8,463 bases of DNA from CAVBBU01 sp963593765 (GCA_963593765.1 CAVBBU010000086.1:1-8463); one strand, 5' to 3'; positions 1 through 6,404 are shown, numbered from the stretch's first letter. Made by a program: numbers and translations. The notes: generated by a model not told the origin, from the sequence alone.

Positions 1-351
1 GTATATATACTCTCCCTCTCTACCTGAGTCGGTACATATATAGATAGTATCTACATCATCCCTGTTAAGCTGAGCTTTAACTACCTCAAACTGCTTTTTA
101 ACCGAATCGATAATCTCATATAAAAATTTATCAGGAATAAAAGGTAGAGTATCAAGGCTCCACCTTTTATATTTTTCATCATATTTTTCAGGATAGCTCA
201 TGGTAACAAGATGTCCAACACACCAGGTGATTATATATTTGTCAGACTCTATATATCCTGCACCCTTGCCTCCTGACACTCCAAGCACCTTTGCAAATTC
301 TGCTGCTACACTTGGCTTTTCTGAAATAAAAACCTTTTTCTTATCATTCAT
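1..351 (-). CDS. topB: Type IA DNA topoisomerase III (TopB-like), N-terminal 117 residues, cut by window edge
   Basis: Read on the minus strand from the ATG at 351, the frame stays open to base 1, so only the first 117 residues are present; relatives are roughly 700 residues. The N-terminus carries the TOPRIM landmarks of type IA topoisomerases: VFISEKPSVA near residues 7-16 (the Glu is the expected catalytic/metal residue), WCVGHLVT at 43-50, and CTDSGREGEYIY at 106-117. The second acidic position of the usual DxD is Gly (D-S-G), as I recall for Bacillus-type TopB. The family cuts and rejoins one DNA strand to relax or decatenate DNA. The start is the only plausible one: an in-frame stop lies upstream and the next Met is residue 51, inside the domain. 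No Shine-Dalgarno sequence precedes it; an extended -10 element lies directly upstream instead (separate entry). Family assignment is firm; a topB copy from an integrated element cannot be excluded. Confidence 0.88.
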   Translation of the reverse strand, partial: MNDKKKVFISEKPSVAAEFAKVLGVSGGKGAGYIESDKYIITWCVGHLVTMSYPEKYDEKYKRWSLDTLPFIPDKFLYEIIDSVKKQFEVVKAQLNRDDVDTIYICTDSGREGEYIY

Positions 352-357
352 GTTTTG

Positions 358-366
358 ATTATAGCA
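358..366 (-). promoter_or_regulatory. Extended -10 promoter element for topB, predicting a leaderless mRNA
   Basis: On the minus strand the bases read TGC followed by TATAAT (hexamer at 363-358), a perfect extended -10. Its last T is seven positions from the A of the topB ATG, so the conventional +1 would be base 351, the A of the start codon. The -35 region is poor (TTTATT-like at a 17-base spacing), which extended -10 promoters tolerate. Seen: the motif and spacing. Inferred: transcription starts there. Confidence 0.55.
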
Positions 367-438
367 TAAGTGATATGTAAAATAAATTTAATTAGCTTTT
401 AGAGCCTATATAGTTTAATATATTTCTATAAATCAAAA

Positions 439-443
439 AGGAG
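439..443 (+). promoter_or_regulatory. Ribosome binding site of yitT
   Basis: AGGAG lies six bases before the ATG at 450 and fixes that start. The 98-base gap to the divergent topB start must hold the yitT promoter too, but I see no convincing -35/-10 pair on the plus strand in this very A/T-rich stretch. Confidence 0.8.
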
Positions 444-449
444 ACTTAT

Positions 450-1328
450 ATGGCAAGCAAGGGAACACTTAAAAAAATAAAAATAAGCAATATACTTTTA
501 CTTACCATAGCCGGTATAGTAAATGCTGTTGGCGTTGTAATGTTTCTAGCACCTGTGCAATTATATGATAGTGGCTTTTCTGGAACAGCAATGCTTATCT
601 CGGCATATACTCCAAGCTGGTTAAGCCTTTCTGTAGCTCTTATTATTTTAAATATACCCATCTTTTTATTTGGACAGCAAAAGCAAGGCATGCTATTTAC
701 CTTTTATGCTATATATACTGTTCTTATATATTCATTTTTTGCATGGCTTATCTCTGATGTTCTTCCTATAGACGTATCTATAGCATCACCTCTAGCAAAA
801 AGCGATCTGTTCTTATGTGCTATATTTGGCGGTGTTATATCCGGAATAGGAAGCGGACTTGCTGTAAGATTTGGCGGTGCGATGGATGGTATAGATATAC
901 TTGGAATTCTTTTTGCAAAAAATATAGGAATCAGTCTTGGAAATTTTGTTCTTGTATATAATATTATTTTGTATATTATCTGCGGACTAATGCAGGGCAG
1001 CTGGATACTTCCGCTATATTCTATAGTTGCATATGTTGCCGCATCTAAAATGGTAGACTTTTGCGTTGAAGGCTTTGACAGCTCAAAGGCTGCTTATATA
1101 ATTACAGATAAGTCTGATGAGGTATGCAATGCACTTGCAGAGGTATATGCAAGCGGCATTACGATACTTGCTGCTAAGGGATATTATTCTGGTCAGGATA
1201 AATCAATGATATATTTTGTTGCAAATAGATTTCAGATAAGCCGTATGCGCTCTATAGTTCATAGCGTAGACCCTAAGGCATATATTTCTATAATTGATGT
1301 ATCGGATATATTTCCTGCGAATACCTAA
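450..1328 (+). CDS. YitT family membrane protein with C-terminal DUF2179 domain
   Basis: The 292-residue product matches the usual length and layout of the YitT family. A short basic N-terminus is followed by about six hydrophobic segments (about 13-33, 57-74, 82-103, 119-137, 164-180, 185-200), then a soluble C-terminal domain of about 85 residues. The family hallmark FGGAMDGIDIL sits at 141-151 between membrane segments. The C-terminal DUF2179 part (about 212-288) contains SGITILAAKGYYSGQDKSMIY at 235-255 and ends in the typical DVSDIF. DUF2179 resembles ligand-binding PII/ACT-like folds, but no substrate is established for the family, so transport is not claimed. The gene stands alone, divergent from topB and convergent with livF, with a clear SD. 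It is intact and shares the AUA-rich codon use of its neighbours. Confidence 0.9.
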   Translation: MASKGTLKKIKISNILLLTIAGIVNAVGVVMFLAPVQLYDSGFSGTAMLISAYTPSWLSLSVALIILNIPIFLFGQQKQGMLFTFYAIYTVLIYSFFAWLISDVLPIDVSIASPLAKSDLFLCAIFGGVISGIGSGLAVRFGGAMDGIDILGILFAKNIGISLGNFVLVYNIILYIICGLMQGSWILPLYSIVAYVAASKMVDFCVEGFDSSKAAYIITDKSDEVCNALAEVYASGITILAAKGYYSGQDKSMIYFVANRFQISRMRSIVHSVDPKAYISIIDVSDIFPANT

Positions 1329-1346
1329 AGCAAAATTTGCTTGCAA

Positions 1347-1365
1347 GAAGCTTTTGAAAAGCTTC
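1347..1365. repeat. Perfect 9-bp palindrome at the yitT/livF convergent junction
   Basis: GAAGCTTTT and its exact complement AAAAGCTTC flank a single G. It is preceded by two smaller palindromes, GCAAA-A-TTTGC (1330-1340) and CTTGCAAG (1340-1347). No U-run follows on either strand, so alone it is not a classic terminator. On the minus strand it lies just downstream of the 1374-1409 hairpin and could be a backup structure. Confidence 0.6.
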
Positions 1366-1369
1366 CTAT

Positions 1370-1409
1370 AAAACAAGAAAGAATCCTGCCTCGCAGGATC
1401 CCTTTCTTG
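1370..1409 (-). terminator. Rho-independent terminator ending the livHMGF transcript
   Basis: CAAGAAAG (1374-1381) pairs with CTTTCTTG (1402-1409) and ATCCTGC (1383-1389) with GCAGGAT (1393-1399). This gives a 15-bp stem with a small internal loop and a 3-base loop. On the minus strand it is followed directly by TTTTATAGG, so it fits termination of the liv operon about 30 bases after the livF stop. On the plus strand there is no U-run behind it, although the structure could still help end yitT transcripts. Confidence 0.75.
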
Positions 1410-1420
1410 CATAACATATT

Positions 1421-1444
1421 AAAATGCTTAGCAGCGTTTTATTC
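1421..1444 (+). terminator. Possible yitT terminator hairpin abutting the livF stop
   Basis: AAAATGCT (1421-1428) pairs with AGCGTTTT (1433-1440) with one U-G wobble and a 4-base loop, followed by ATTC, so only the arm itself supplies a U-run. The same pairing on the minus strand would contain a C/A mismatch, so plus-strand function is favoured. It ends within the livF stop codon (1439-1441). The stem is weak, so this is a modest call. Confidence 0.35.
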
Positions 1445-2149
1445 ACTCAAATAAGCCTTTTTAACTGACTCATCATTCATAAGCTCCGATGCCTTACCAG
1501 ATAAAACTATCTTACCTGTTTCAAGTACATATGCCCTGTCTGCTATAGCAAGTGCCTTCTTAGCATTTTGCTCAACAAGCATAACAGTTGTACCGGATGA
1601 ATGTATCTCCTCTATAATATCAAATATCTCATTAACATATATAGGAGAAAGTCCCATAGACGGCTCATCCATAACTATTACAGACGGCTTGCTCATAAGT
1701 GCCCTTCCCATTGCAAGCATCTGCTGCTCACCACCTGATAGTGTTCCTGCAGGTTGATTCTTTCTTTCAAGAAGCCTTGGGAATCTCTTATAAACCATCT
1801 CTAAGGTTTCCTCAATGCCTGCCTTATCCTTTCTGATATAAGCACCCATCTTTAGATTTTCATAAACAGTAAGCTCAGAGAAAACTCTACGTCCCTCCGG
1901 AACATGTGCCATGCCCATAGTTACTATATTATGTGCAGGCTTTTTTGTAATATCCTTGCCCTCAAAATTAATGCTACCAGAGTGAGGTGATATAAGCCCT
2001 GTTATAGTATGAAGTATAGTTGTCTTTCCGGCACCATTTGCACCTATAAGTGCTACTATCTCGCCCTGATTAACCTCAAAGGAAACTCCCTTAACGGCTT
2101 GTATAACTCCATAATTAACTACAAGATCTTTAACTTCAAGTATAGCCAT
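1439..2149 (-). CDS. livF: Branched-chain amino acid ABC transporter ATPase LivF
   Basis: The 236-residue nucleotide-binding subunit is of normal length and complete. Visible motifs in order: Walker A GANGAGKT at 36-43, the LivF-type VPEGRRVF at 83-90, signature LSGGEQQ at 137-143, and Walker B VIVMDEP at 157-163. The switch region is LVEQNA at 191-196. The switch His is Gln, which is normal for LivF. The product should form a cytoplasmic heterodimer with LivG and couple ATP hydrolysis to import through LivH/LivM. It starts three bases after the livG stop, and its SD (AGGAG at 2162-2158) lies in the last livG codons, implying tight translational coupling. It is the last gene of the operon. 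Substrate class rests on the family and the complete liv set around it. Confidence 0.95.
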   Translation of the reverse strand: MAILEVKDLVVNYGVIQAVKGVSFEVNQGEIVALIGANGAGKTTILHTITGLISPHSGSINFEGKDITKKPAHNIVTMGMAHVPEGRRVFSELTVYENLKMGAYIRKDKAGIEETLEMVYKRFPRLLERKNQPAGTLSGGEQQMLAMGRALMSKPSVIVMDEPSMGLSPIYVNEIFDIIEEIHSSGTTVMLVEQNAKKALAIADRAYVLETGKIVLSGKASELMNDESVKKAYLSE

Positions 2150-2152
2150 AAT

Positions 2153-2911
2153 TTATTCTCCTAAATAAGCTGTAATAACCTTTGGATCATTAAGAACCTC
2201 TGACGGTTTACCGCTTGATAGCTCTGTTCCAAAATTAAGCACTGTAAGATATTCGCATATACCAGATACCAGCTTCATATCATGCTCTATAAGAAGTATA
2301 GTTATCTTATATTTGTCACGAATAAGTCTAATAGTATCCATCAGCTCGCTTGTTTCGTTCGGGTTCATGCCGGCTGCCGGCTCATCAAGAAGAAGGAGCT
2401 TAGGATCTGTCGCAAGTGCCCTTGCAATCTCTAGCTTTCTTTGTTGACCATAAGGAAGATTGCTAGCCTTATAAGAGGCATATGTATCCAGCGAAAAGAC
2501 CTTAAGTATATCCATCGCCTTGCTGTTCATCTCTTCTTCCTTTTTCTTATATACAGGTCCATGCATAAAGCATGATGCAAGTGAATATGTTATATCATTA
2601 TGCAGAGCTGTCTTAACATTATCAAGAACACTCATCTGCGAAAAAAGTCGAATGTTTTGGAAGGTTCTAGCTATTCCCTTTTTGTTAATCTCTGTTGGCC
2701 CAAGTCCGACTATAGACTCACCGCATAGCTTTATAGATCCGGTAGTTGGCTGATAAACTCCGGTAAGAAGATTAAATATAGTAGTCTTACCTGCACCATT
2801 AGGTCCTATAAGTCCGTAGAGGCAGCCCTCGTCTATGCTTATATTAAATTTATCTACAGCCTTAAGTCCACCAAACTGTATTCCTAGCTTGTTACACTCT
2901 AATACCTTCAT
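2153..2911 (-). CDS. livG: Branched-chain amino acid ABC transporter ATPase LivG
   Basis: The 252-residue ATPase has every expected element. Walker A is GPNGAGKT at 36-43, the Q-loop is ARTFQNIRLF at 81-90 (the classic LivG string), and the signature is LPYGQQRKLEIARAL at 152-166. Walker B is LLLLDEPAAGMNP at 172-184 and the H-loop is LIEHDM at 207-212. The C-terminal NDPKVITAYLGE is also typical. The degenerate LPYGQ signature instead of LSGGQ is normal for LivG. Its ATG shares one base with the livM stop (TAATG), with a very strong SD (GGGAGGTG, 2925-2918) six bases upstream, so it is translationally coupled. It pairs with LivF in the cytoplasm. Confidence 0.96.
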   Translation of the reverse strand: MKVLECNKLGIQFGGLKAVDKFNISIDEGCLYGLIGPNGAGKTTIFNLLTGVYQPTTGSIKLCGESIVGLGPTEINKKGIARTFQNIRLFSQMSVLDNVKTALHNDITYSLASCFMHGPVYKKKEEEMNSKAMDILKVFSLDTYASYKASNLPYGQQRKLEIARALATDPKLLLLDEPAAGMNPNETSELMDTIRLIRDKYKITILLIEHDMKLVSGICEYLTVLNFGTELSSGKPSEVLNDPKVITAYLGE

Positions 2912-3900
2912 TACTTCACCTCCCTTTCGCTTTTAAAAAGCTTTCTGAGAGTTTTATTATTCATCATTCCCTGCTTGATCTTAGAATGATTAAATATCAT
3001 CATAGCTATAAGAACGATAGCATATATAAGCATACGCAAATTATCTGCACTTCTTAGCATCTCCGGAAGAACAGTAAGTATAATAGCAGCTACTATAGAT
3101 CCGCCTATGCTTCCCATACCTCCAAGAACGACTATAACAAGTATCTCTATAGACTTATTATAATCAAAGGTTGCCGGCTTGATAATTCCTATATTGCCTG
3201 CATATATAACACCTGCTATACCTGCAAAGCATGCAGCAACGGTAAATGCCTTTACCTTATAGGTAGACAGCTTAATGCCGACAGATTCGGCTGCGATATC
3301 ATTGTCCCTGATAGCCGTTATGGCTCTTCCATCTCTTGAATCAACAAAGTTTTTGATAATGATAATCGTTAGTATGCAAAAAATATATACCAATGTAAAA
3401 TTCTTGTAGGTTGTAAGCTTAGGAATATTATTAAGTCCCTTTGCACCGCCTGTTACCTCTATAGCATTAATTATAGTCTTAACTATCTCACCAAATGCAA
3501 GTGTTACTATAGCAAGGTAATCTCCTCTAAGTCTAAGAACAGGAACACCAATTAAAAATCCAAATATAGCTGCAGTTACTCCGCCTGCAATTAATGCAAG
3601 TGCAAGTGCACATGAACTCGGTACTACATCCTTAAGATATACAGAAATAAGTGATCCTGTATATGCACCTATGGACATAAAGCATGCATGACCCAGTGAA
3701 AGCTCTCCTAAAAATCCAGTAACAAGATTAAGAGAAACCGCCAGCATAACATTGACACATATAGGAACTAAAAGTCCTGTATAAAGGCTTCCTAATATTC
3801 CGCTATTTATAACAAGCATAGCAGCGATATATATAGCGATTATTACGACAGCCTGAATAATTATATTTTTTTTATTTTTCTGCTTGTTCATACTCGCCAC
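2911..3900 (-). CDS. livM: Branched-chain amino acid ABC transporter permease LivM
   Basis: The 329-residue multi-pass inner-membrane protein has conserved LivM strings: GELSLGHACFMSIGAYTGS at 65-83, LRGDYLAIVTLAFGEI at 124-139, TGGAKGL at 150-156, the cytoplasmic coupling segment GRAITAIRDNDIAAESVGI at 191-209, and VLGGMGSIGGSIVAA at 258-272. The lysine-rich head (about residues 5-11) and tail (318-329) fit positive-inside topology. The ATG at 3900 directly abuts the livH stop and has AAAGG five bases upstream. A second ATG at 3891 has no SD, so the longer start is kept. It forms the membrane channel with LivH. Confidence 0.95.
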   Translation of the reverse strand: MASMNKQKNKKNIIIQAVVIIAIYIAAMLVINSGILGSLYTGLLVPICVNVMLAVSLNLVTGFLGELSLGHACFMSIGAYTGSLISVYLKDVVPSSCALALALIAGGVTAAIFGFLIGVPVLRLRGDYLAIVTLAFGEIVKTIINAIEVTGGAKGLNNIPKLTTYKNFTLVYIFCILTIIIIKNFVDSRDGRAITAIRDNDIAAESVGIKLSTYKVKAFTVAACFAGIAGVIYAGNIGIIKPATFDYNKSIEILVIVVLGGMGSIGGSIVAAIILTVLPEMLRSADNLRMLIYAIVLIAMMIFNHSKIKQGMMNNKTLRKLFKSEREVK

Positions 3901-4779
3901 CTATACCTTTACCATCTTTTTCTTGCCAAGTAAGCCTGACGGCTTAACAAGAAGAACTATAACAAGCACACCAAAAACTATAGCATCTGCTAGGTCTGTA
4001 GATATATATGCCTTAGATAAGCTTTCGATTATTCCAAGAACTATACCTCCTAGCATAGCACCTGGTATGCTTCCTATGCCGCCTAGAACCGCCGCAACAA
4101 ATGCCTTGATACCAGGAAGTGCACCCAAGGTTGGCTTAAGCAGCTGATACTGACTTATATATAATATACCTGCTACTGCAGCAAGTGCTGATCCTATGGC
4201 AAATGTTAGCGATATGGTTTTATTTACATCTATTCCCATTAGCTCTGCGGCATCCTTATCCTCAGATACAGCACGCATAGCACCGCCTGCCTTTGTCTTA
4301 TTAATAAATAATGTCAGTGCTATCATGGATATAGTTGTTACTATAAGAGTAACTACTGTAATAACAGATATAGTAAGTGGTCCTAGTGCTATAGAATCTC
4401 CAGGAACTACTGAGCTAAATGGTATAGGAGTTGCACCGAATATAAGTAGTGCTGCTGCCTGTAAAAAATAGCTTACGCCTATAGCTGTTATAAGTACAGC
4501 CAGAGGAGGTGCCTTACGAAGCGGCTTATATGCTATCTTTTCTATAACTATGCCAAGCACTGAGCAGGCTATAGTTGTTATTATAAGTGCTGGAATAGTC
4601 GGAAGGCTATAAAGTGCTATAGCTATATATAAGACATATGCACCTACCATAATGATGTCGCCGTGGGCGAAGTTAATCATCTTAGCTATACCATATACCA
4701 TAGTATATCCAAGTGCTATCAGTGCATATATGCTTCCGGTTCTCAGACCATTAATCAATTGTTCTATAAAATTGATCAT
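3901..4779 (-). CDS. livH: Branched-chain amino acid ABC transporter permease LivH
   Basis: From the ATG at 4779 the product is 292 residues with the standard LivH N-terminus. LINGLRTGSIYALIALGYTM (8-27) runs into VYGIAKMINFAHGD (28-41). Further landmarks are the coupling loop GGAMRAVSEDKDAAELMGI at 165-183, FVAAVLGGIGSIPGAMLGG at 227-245 and the C-terminal LVKPSGLLGKK. A GTG at 4791 would add four residues, but it is part of the SD itself, so 4779 is preferred. It partners LivM in the channel. It is the first gene of the tight livHMGF block, separated from livJ by a terminator and an unusual palindromic region, and no clear promoter is visible directly upstream. Confidence 0.95.
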   Translation of the reverse strand: MINFIEQLINGLRTGSIYALIALGYTMVYGIAKMINFAHGDIIMVGAYVLYIAIALYSLPTIPALIITTIACSVLGIVIEKIAYKPLRKAPPLAVLITAIGVSYFLQAAALLIFGATPIPFSSVVPGDSIALGPLTISVITVVTLIVTTISMIALTLFINKTKAGGAMRAVSEDKDAAELMGIDVNKTISLTFAIGSALAAVAGILYISQYQLLKPTLGALPGIKAFVAAVLGGIGSIPGAMLGGIVLGIIESLSKAYISTDLADAIVFGVLVIVLLVKPSGLLGKKKMVKV

Positions 4780-4787
4780 ATCTTCTA

Positions 4788-4794
4788 CCACCTC
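4788..4794 (-). promoter_or_regulatory. Ribosome binding site that decides the livH start
   Basis: GAGGTGG on the minus strand lies eight bases before the ATG at 4779. The upstream in-frame GTG (4791-4789) lies inside this motif and could not use it, which supports ATG 4779 as the start. Confidence 0.8.
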
Positions 4795-4842
4795 ATTCTT
4801 TATATGTATATATCTACATATTTAAATAATATATTCTTATCA

Positions 4843-4987
4843 TTAACCCTCTTCGCAGAACACATACAATGCGGGTACGCTCTCGCTCTAGTGCTCGTTG
4901 CAGCGGTTCTACCAAGCCTGCTACGCAGCCTTGAAGAACCGGCCTCGCACATGCCCCGCATTATATATATCTCTGCTCGAGGGTAAA
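4843..4987. repeat. Palindromic GC-rich domain 1 in the livJ-livH gap
   Basis: This is a nested, imperfect inverted repeat of about 145 bases. Outer arms: ACCCTC (4846-4851) with GAGGGT (4979-4984), then CAGA (4856-4859) with TCTG (4972-4975). Middle arms: AATGCGGG (4868-4875) with CCCGCATT (4955-4962), then GTGC (4891-4894) with GCAC (4947-4950). Core: GGTTCT (4905-4910) with AGAACC (4935-4940), enclosing CAAG-C-CTGC (4913-4921), loop TAC, GCAG-C-CTTG (4925-4933). The stretch 4868-4962 is about 60% GC by hand count, against A/T-rich flanks. No coding frame looks real. Candidates are a degenerate palindromic extragenic element or MITE remnant, or a structured RNA in the liv transcript. The pairing is seen; function is unknown. 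Confidence 0.6.
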
Positions 4988-4989
4988 GT

Positions 4990-5114
4990 TTTAGTACGTC
5001 TCATATTAGGAATCAGAGTATATCCAAGTAAAGAGTGTGAGCGGCGCATAGCGGTTTCCAGCGTAGCCGCGAGCACTGCTTTACGAAGGATATACGACCG
5101 TTTTAAAAACTAAA
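4990..5114. repeat. Palindromic GC-rich domain 2 in the livJ-livH gap
   Basis: A second long imperfect inverted repeat follows domain 1 almost without a gap. The strongest arms are GTATATCC (5018-5025) with GGATATAC (5088-5095), GTAAAG (5028-5033) with CTTTAC (5079-5084), AGTG with CACT just inside, and GCGGC (5041-5045) with GCCGC (5066-5070). The apex lies around 5054-5056. Weaker outer pairing joins TTTAGTACG (4990-4998) to CGT (5099-5101) plus ACTAAA (5109-5114). The core 5028-5084 is about 58% GC by hand count. It lies between domain 1 and the livJ terminator. It shares short inverted motifs with domain 1. No gene is recognised, and function is unknown. Confidence 0.6.
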
Positions 5115-5121
5115 TGATATA

Positions 5122-5150
5122 TAAAAGCGGGCTAGTTTATAAGCCCGCTT
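5122..5150 (-). terminator. Rho-independent terminator behind livJ
   Basis: AAGCGGGCT (5125-5133) pairs perfectly with AGCCCGCTT (5142-5150), a 9-bp GC-rich stem with an 8-base loop. On the minus strand the stem ends in CTTTTAT, giving a U-run. It lies 20 bases past the livJ stop, so most transcripts from the livJ promoter should end here, with livHMGF expressed by read-through or from another promoter. Confidence 0.85.
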
Positions 5151-5170
5151 CCATCTTCGGAATTTTAAAA

Positions 5171-6352
5171 TTAGTCAAGCTCGAATGCTGTATACTCACC
5201 ATCTACGATTTGAACATACTTAGCACCTTTGTTAGGCTCACCTGATTCGCTAAATGTCATATCACCAGTAACACCCTTTACCTCTATCTGGGTCATAGCT
5301 GCGATAAGTGACTCTGAATCAACTGCACCAGCCTTCTCCATAGCTGCCTTTACAGTATATACTGCATCATAAGCATCTGCTGCGAACTGATCTGGTGTTG
5401 AGCCATAAGCTGCCTCATAAGCATCTACAAATGTCTTAACTGAAGGATCTGTAGCAAGGAATGGGCTAAGGAATACTGCACCCTCAACAACTGAAGGATC
5501 TGTAACCTGAGCTAGAACTCCGTCCCAACCATCTGAACCAACAAACTCTGCTGTAATTCCCATGCTCCTTGCCTGAGTTGTTATAAGAGCAGCTGCCTCA
5601 TAGTAACCAGGTACGAATATAAGCTTAGGAGAAGCTGCCTTAATCTTTGTAAGCTGAGTATTGAAGTCTACATCACTAGCACCGAAAGACTCCTCATCTA
5701 CTAGAAGGTCGCTCTTACCAAGCTCCTCTAGCTTTGCCTTAAATGCTTCCTCGATACCTGTAGAATACTCATCGTCCTTATTGTAAAGAACTGCAACGCT
5801 CTCATATCCCTCGTCTACTACATACTGTGCGATTGTCTCACCCTGAAGTGGGTCAGTAAAGCAAATACGGAATACGTTAGGATTCTTTGTTATATCAAGT
5901 GCTGAGCCTGATGGAGTAATCTGGAATAGACCATCCTCATATGTGCTGTCAACTACTGCTAGGCAAGAACCACTTGTAGTACAACCAATAAGTGCATCTA
6001 TGTTGCCTCTAAGTGTGTTATAAGCATTAACTGCCTTCTCAGCATCTGCCTGATCATCCTGTGAGTTAAGCTCAAGAGTATATGTCTTATCTCCTACCTT
6101 AACACCACCTGCACTGTTGATTTCTTCGATAGCAATCTCACAGCCCTGCTTAACAGATATACCGTAAGAAGCGGCACTTCCTGTAAGAGGTCCTATCTCA
6201 CCGATAACAAACTTCTCTGCACCCTCAACTGCTGCAGCTGTCTCTGTGCTGCCCTCTGCTGATGCTGATGACTCTGAAGTTGATGTGCTGCCACATGCAG
6301 CAAGGCTAACTACCATAGTAGAAGCCAAAAGAACACTAAGTAACTTTTTCAT
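5171..6352 (-). CDS. livJ: Branched-chain amino acid ABC transporter substrate-binding lipoprotein LivJ
   Basis: The 393-residue precursor has a lipoprotein signal: MKK, a hydrophobic core, and lipobox SLAAC with the lipidated Cys at 20. A Ser/Thr/Glu/Ala-rich linker follows (about 21-44). The mature part is a Peripla_BP_6-type Venus-flytrap domain (about 46-380), opening with VIGEIGPLTGSAASYG (49-64). Likely ligand contacts by comparison with E. coli LivJ are the CTTSGS turn (124-129), TPSGSA (146-151), the Tyr in VPGYYEAA (247-254), and GSDGWDG (272-278). In the last, Asp274 stands where E. coli LivJ has the amine-binding Glu. It is anchored outside the membrane and delivers substrate to LivH/LivM. 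A GAGGAGG SD precedes the ATG, a near-consensus promoter lies upstream, and a terminator follows. The exact ligand is not readable from sequence; another amino acid or amide is possible. Confidence 0.93.
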   Translation of the reverse strand: MKKLLSVLLASTMVVSLAACGSTSTSESSASAEGSTETAAAVEGAEKFVIGEIGPLTGSAASYGISVKQGCEIAIEEINSAGGVKVGDKTYTLELNSQDDQADAEKAVNAYNTLRGNIDALIGCTTSGSCLAVVDSTYEDGLFQITPSGSALDITKNPNVFRICFTDPLQGETIAQYVVDEGYESVAVLYNKDDEYSTGIEEAFKAKLEELGKSDLLVDEESFGASDVDFNTQLTKIKAASPKLIFVPGYYEAAALITTQARSMGITAEFVGSDGWDGVLAQVTDPSVVEGAVFLSPFLATDPSVKTFVDAYEAAYGSTPDQFAADAYDAVYTVKAAMEKAGAVDSESLIAAMTQIEVKGVTGDMTFSESGEPNKGAKYVQIVDGEYTAFELD

Positions 6353-6404
6353 AAATTTTCCTCCTCAAATATGTGCAAAATTACCAAAAAGGTATTTTCC
6401 ACAT

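Noticed and set aside
4963..5035. Promoter for livHMGF (TTTACT, 18 bases, TAATAT on the minus strand, starting in domain 2)
   Set aside because: Only four of six matches in each hexamer, and the -35 lies inside a palindrome arm. Nothing separates it from background.
4663..5113. Plus-strand open frames across the livJ-livH gap (4663-4986 and 4898-5113)
   Set aside because: They are antisense to livH or run through the palindromic arms, have no SD and give low-quality composition with no recognisable domain. They are by-products of the inverted repeats.
4800..5125. CRISPR, tRNA or riboswitch explanation for the livJ-livH gap
   Set aside because: There are no evenly spaced direct repeats, no tRNA arm consensus or CCA-end pattern, and no T-box or known riboswitch core.
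6368..6382. Possible CodY-like box in the livJ leader
   Set aside because: It matches the AATTTTCWGAAAATT consensus at about 10 of 15 positions. In an A/T-rich leader this is close to chance, and no CodY gene is in view.
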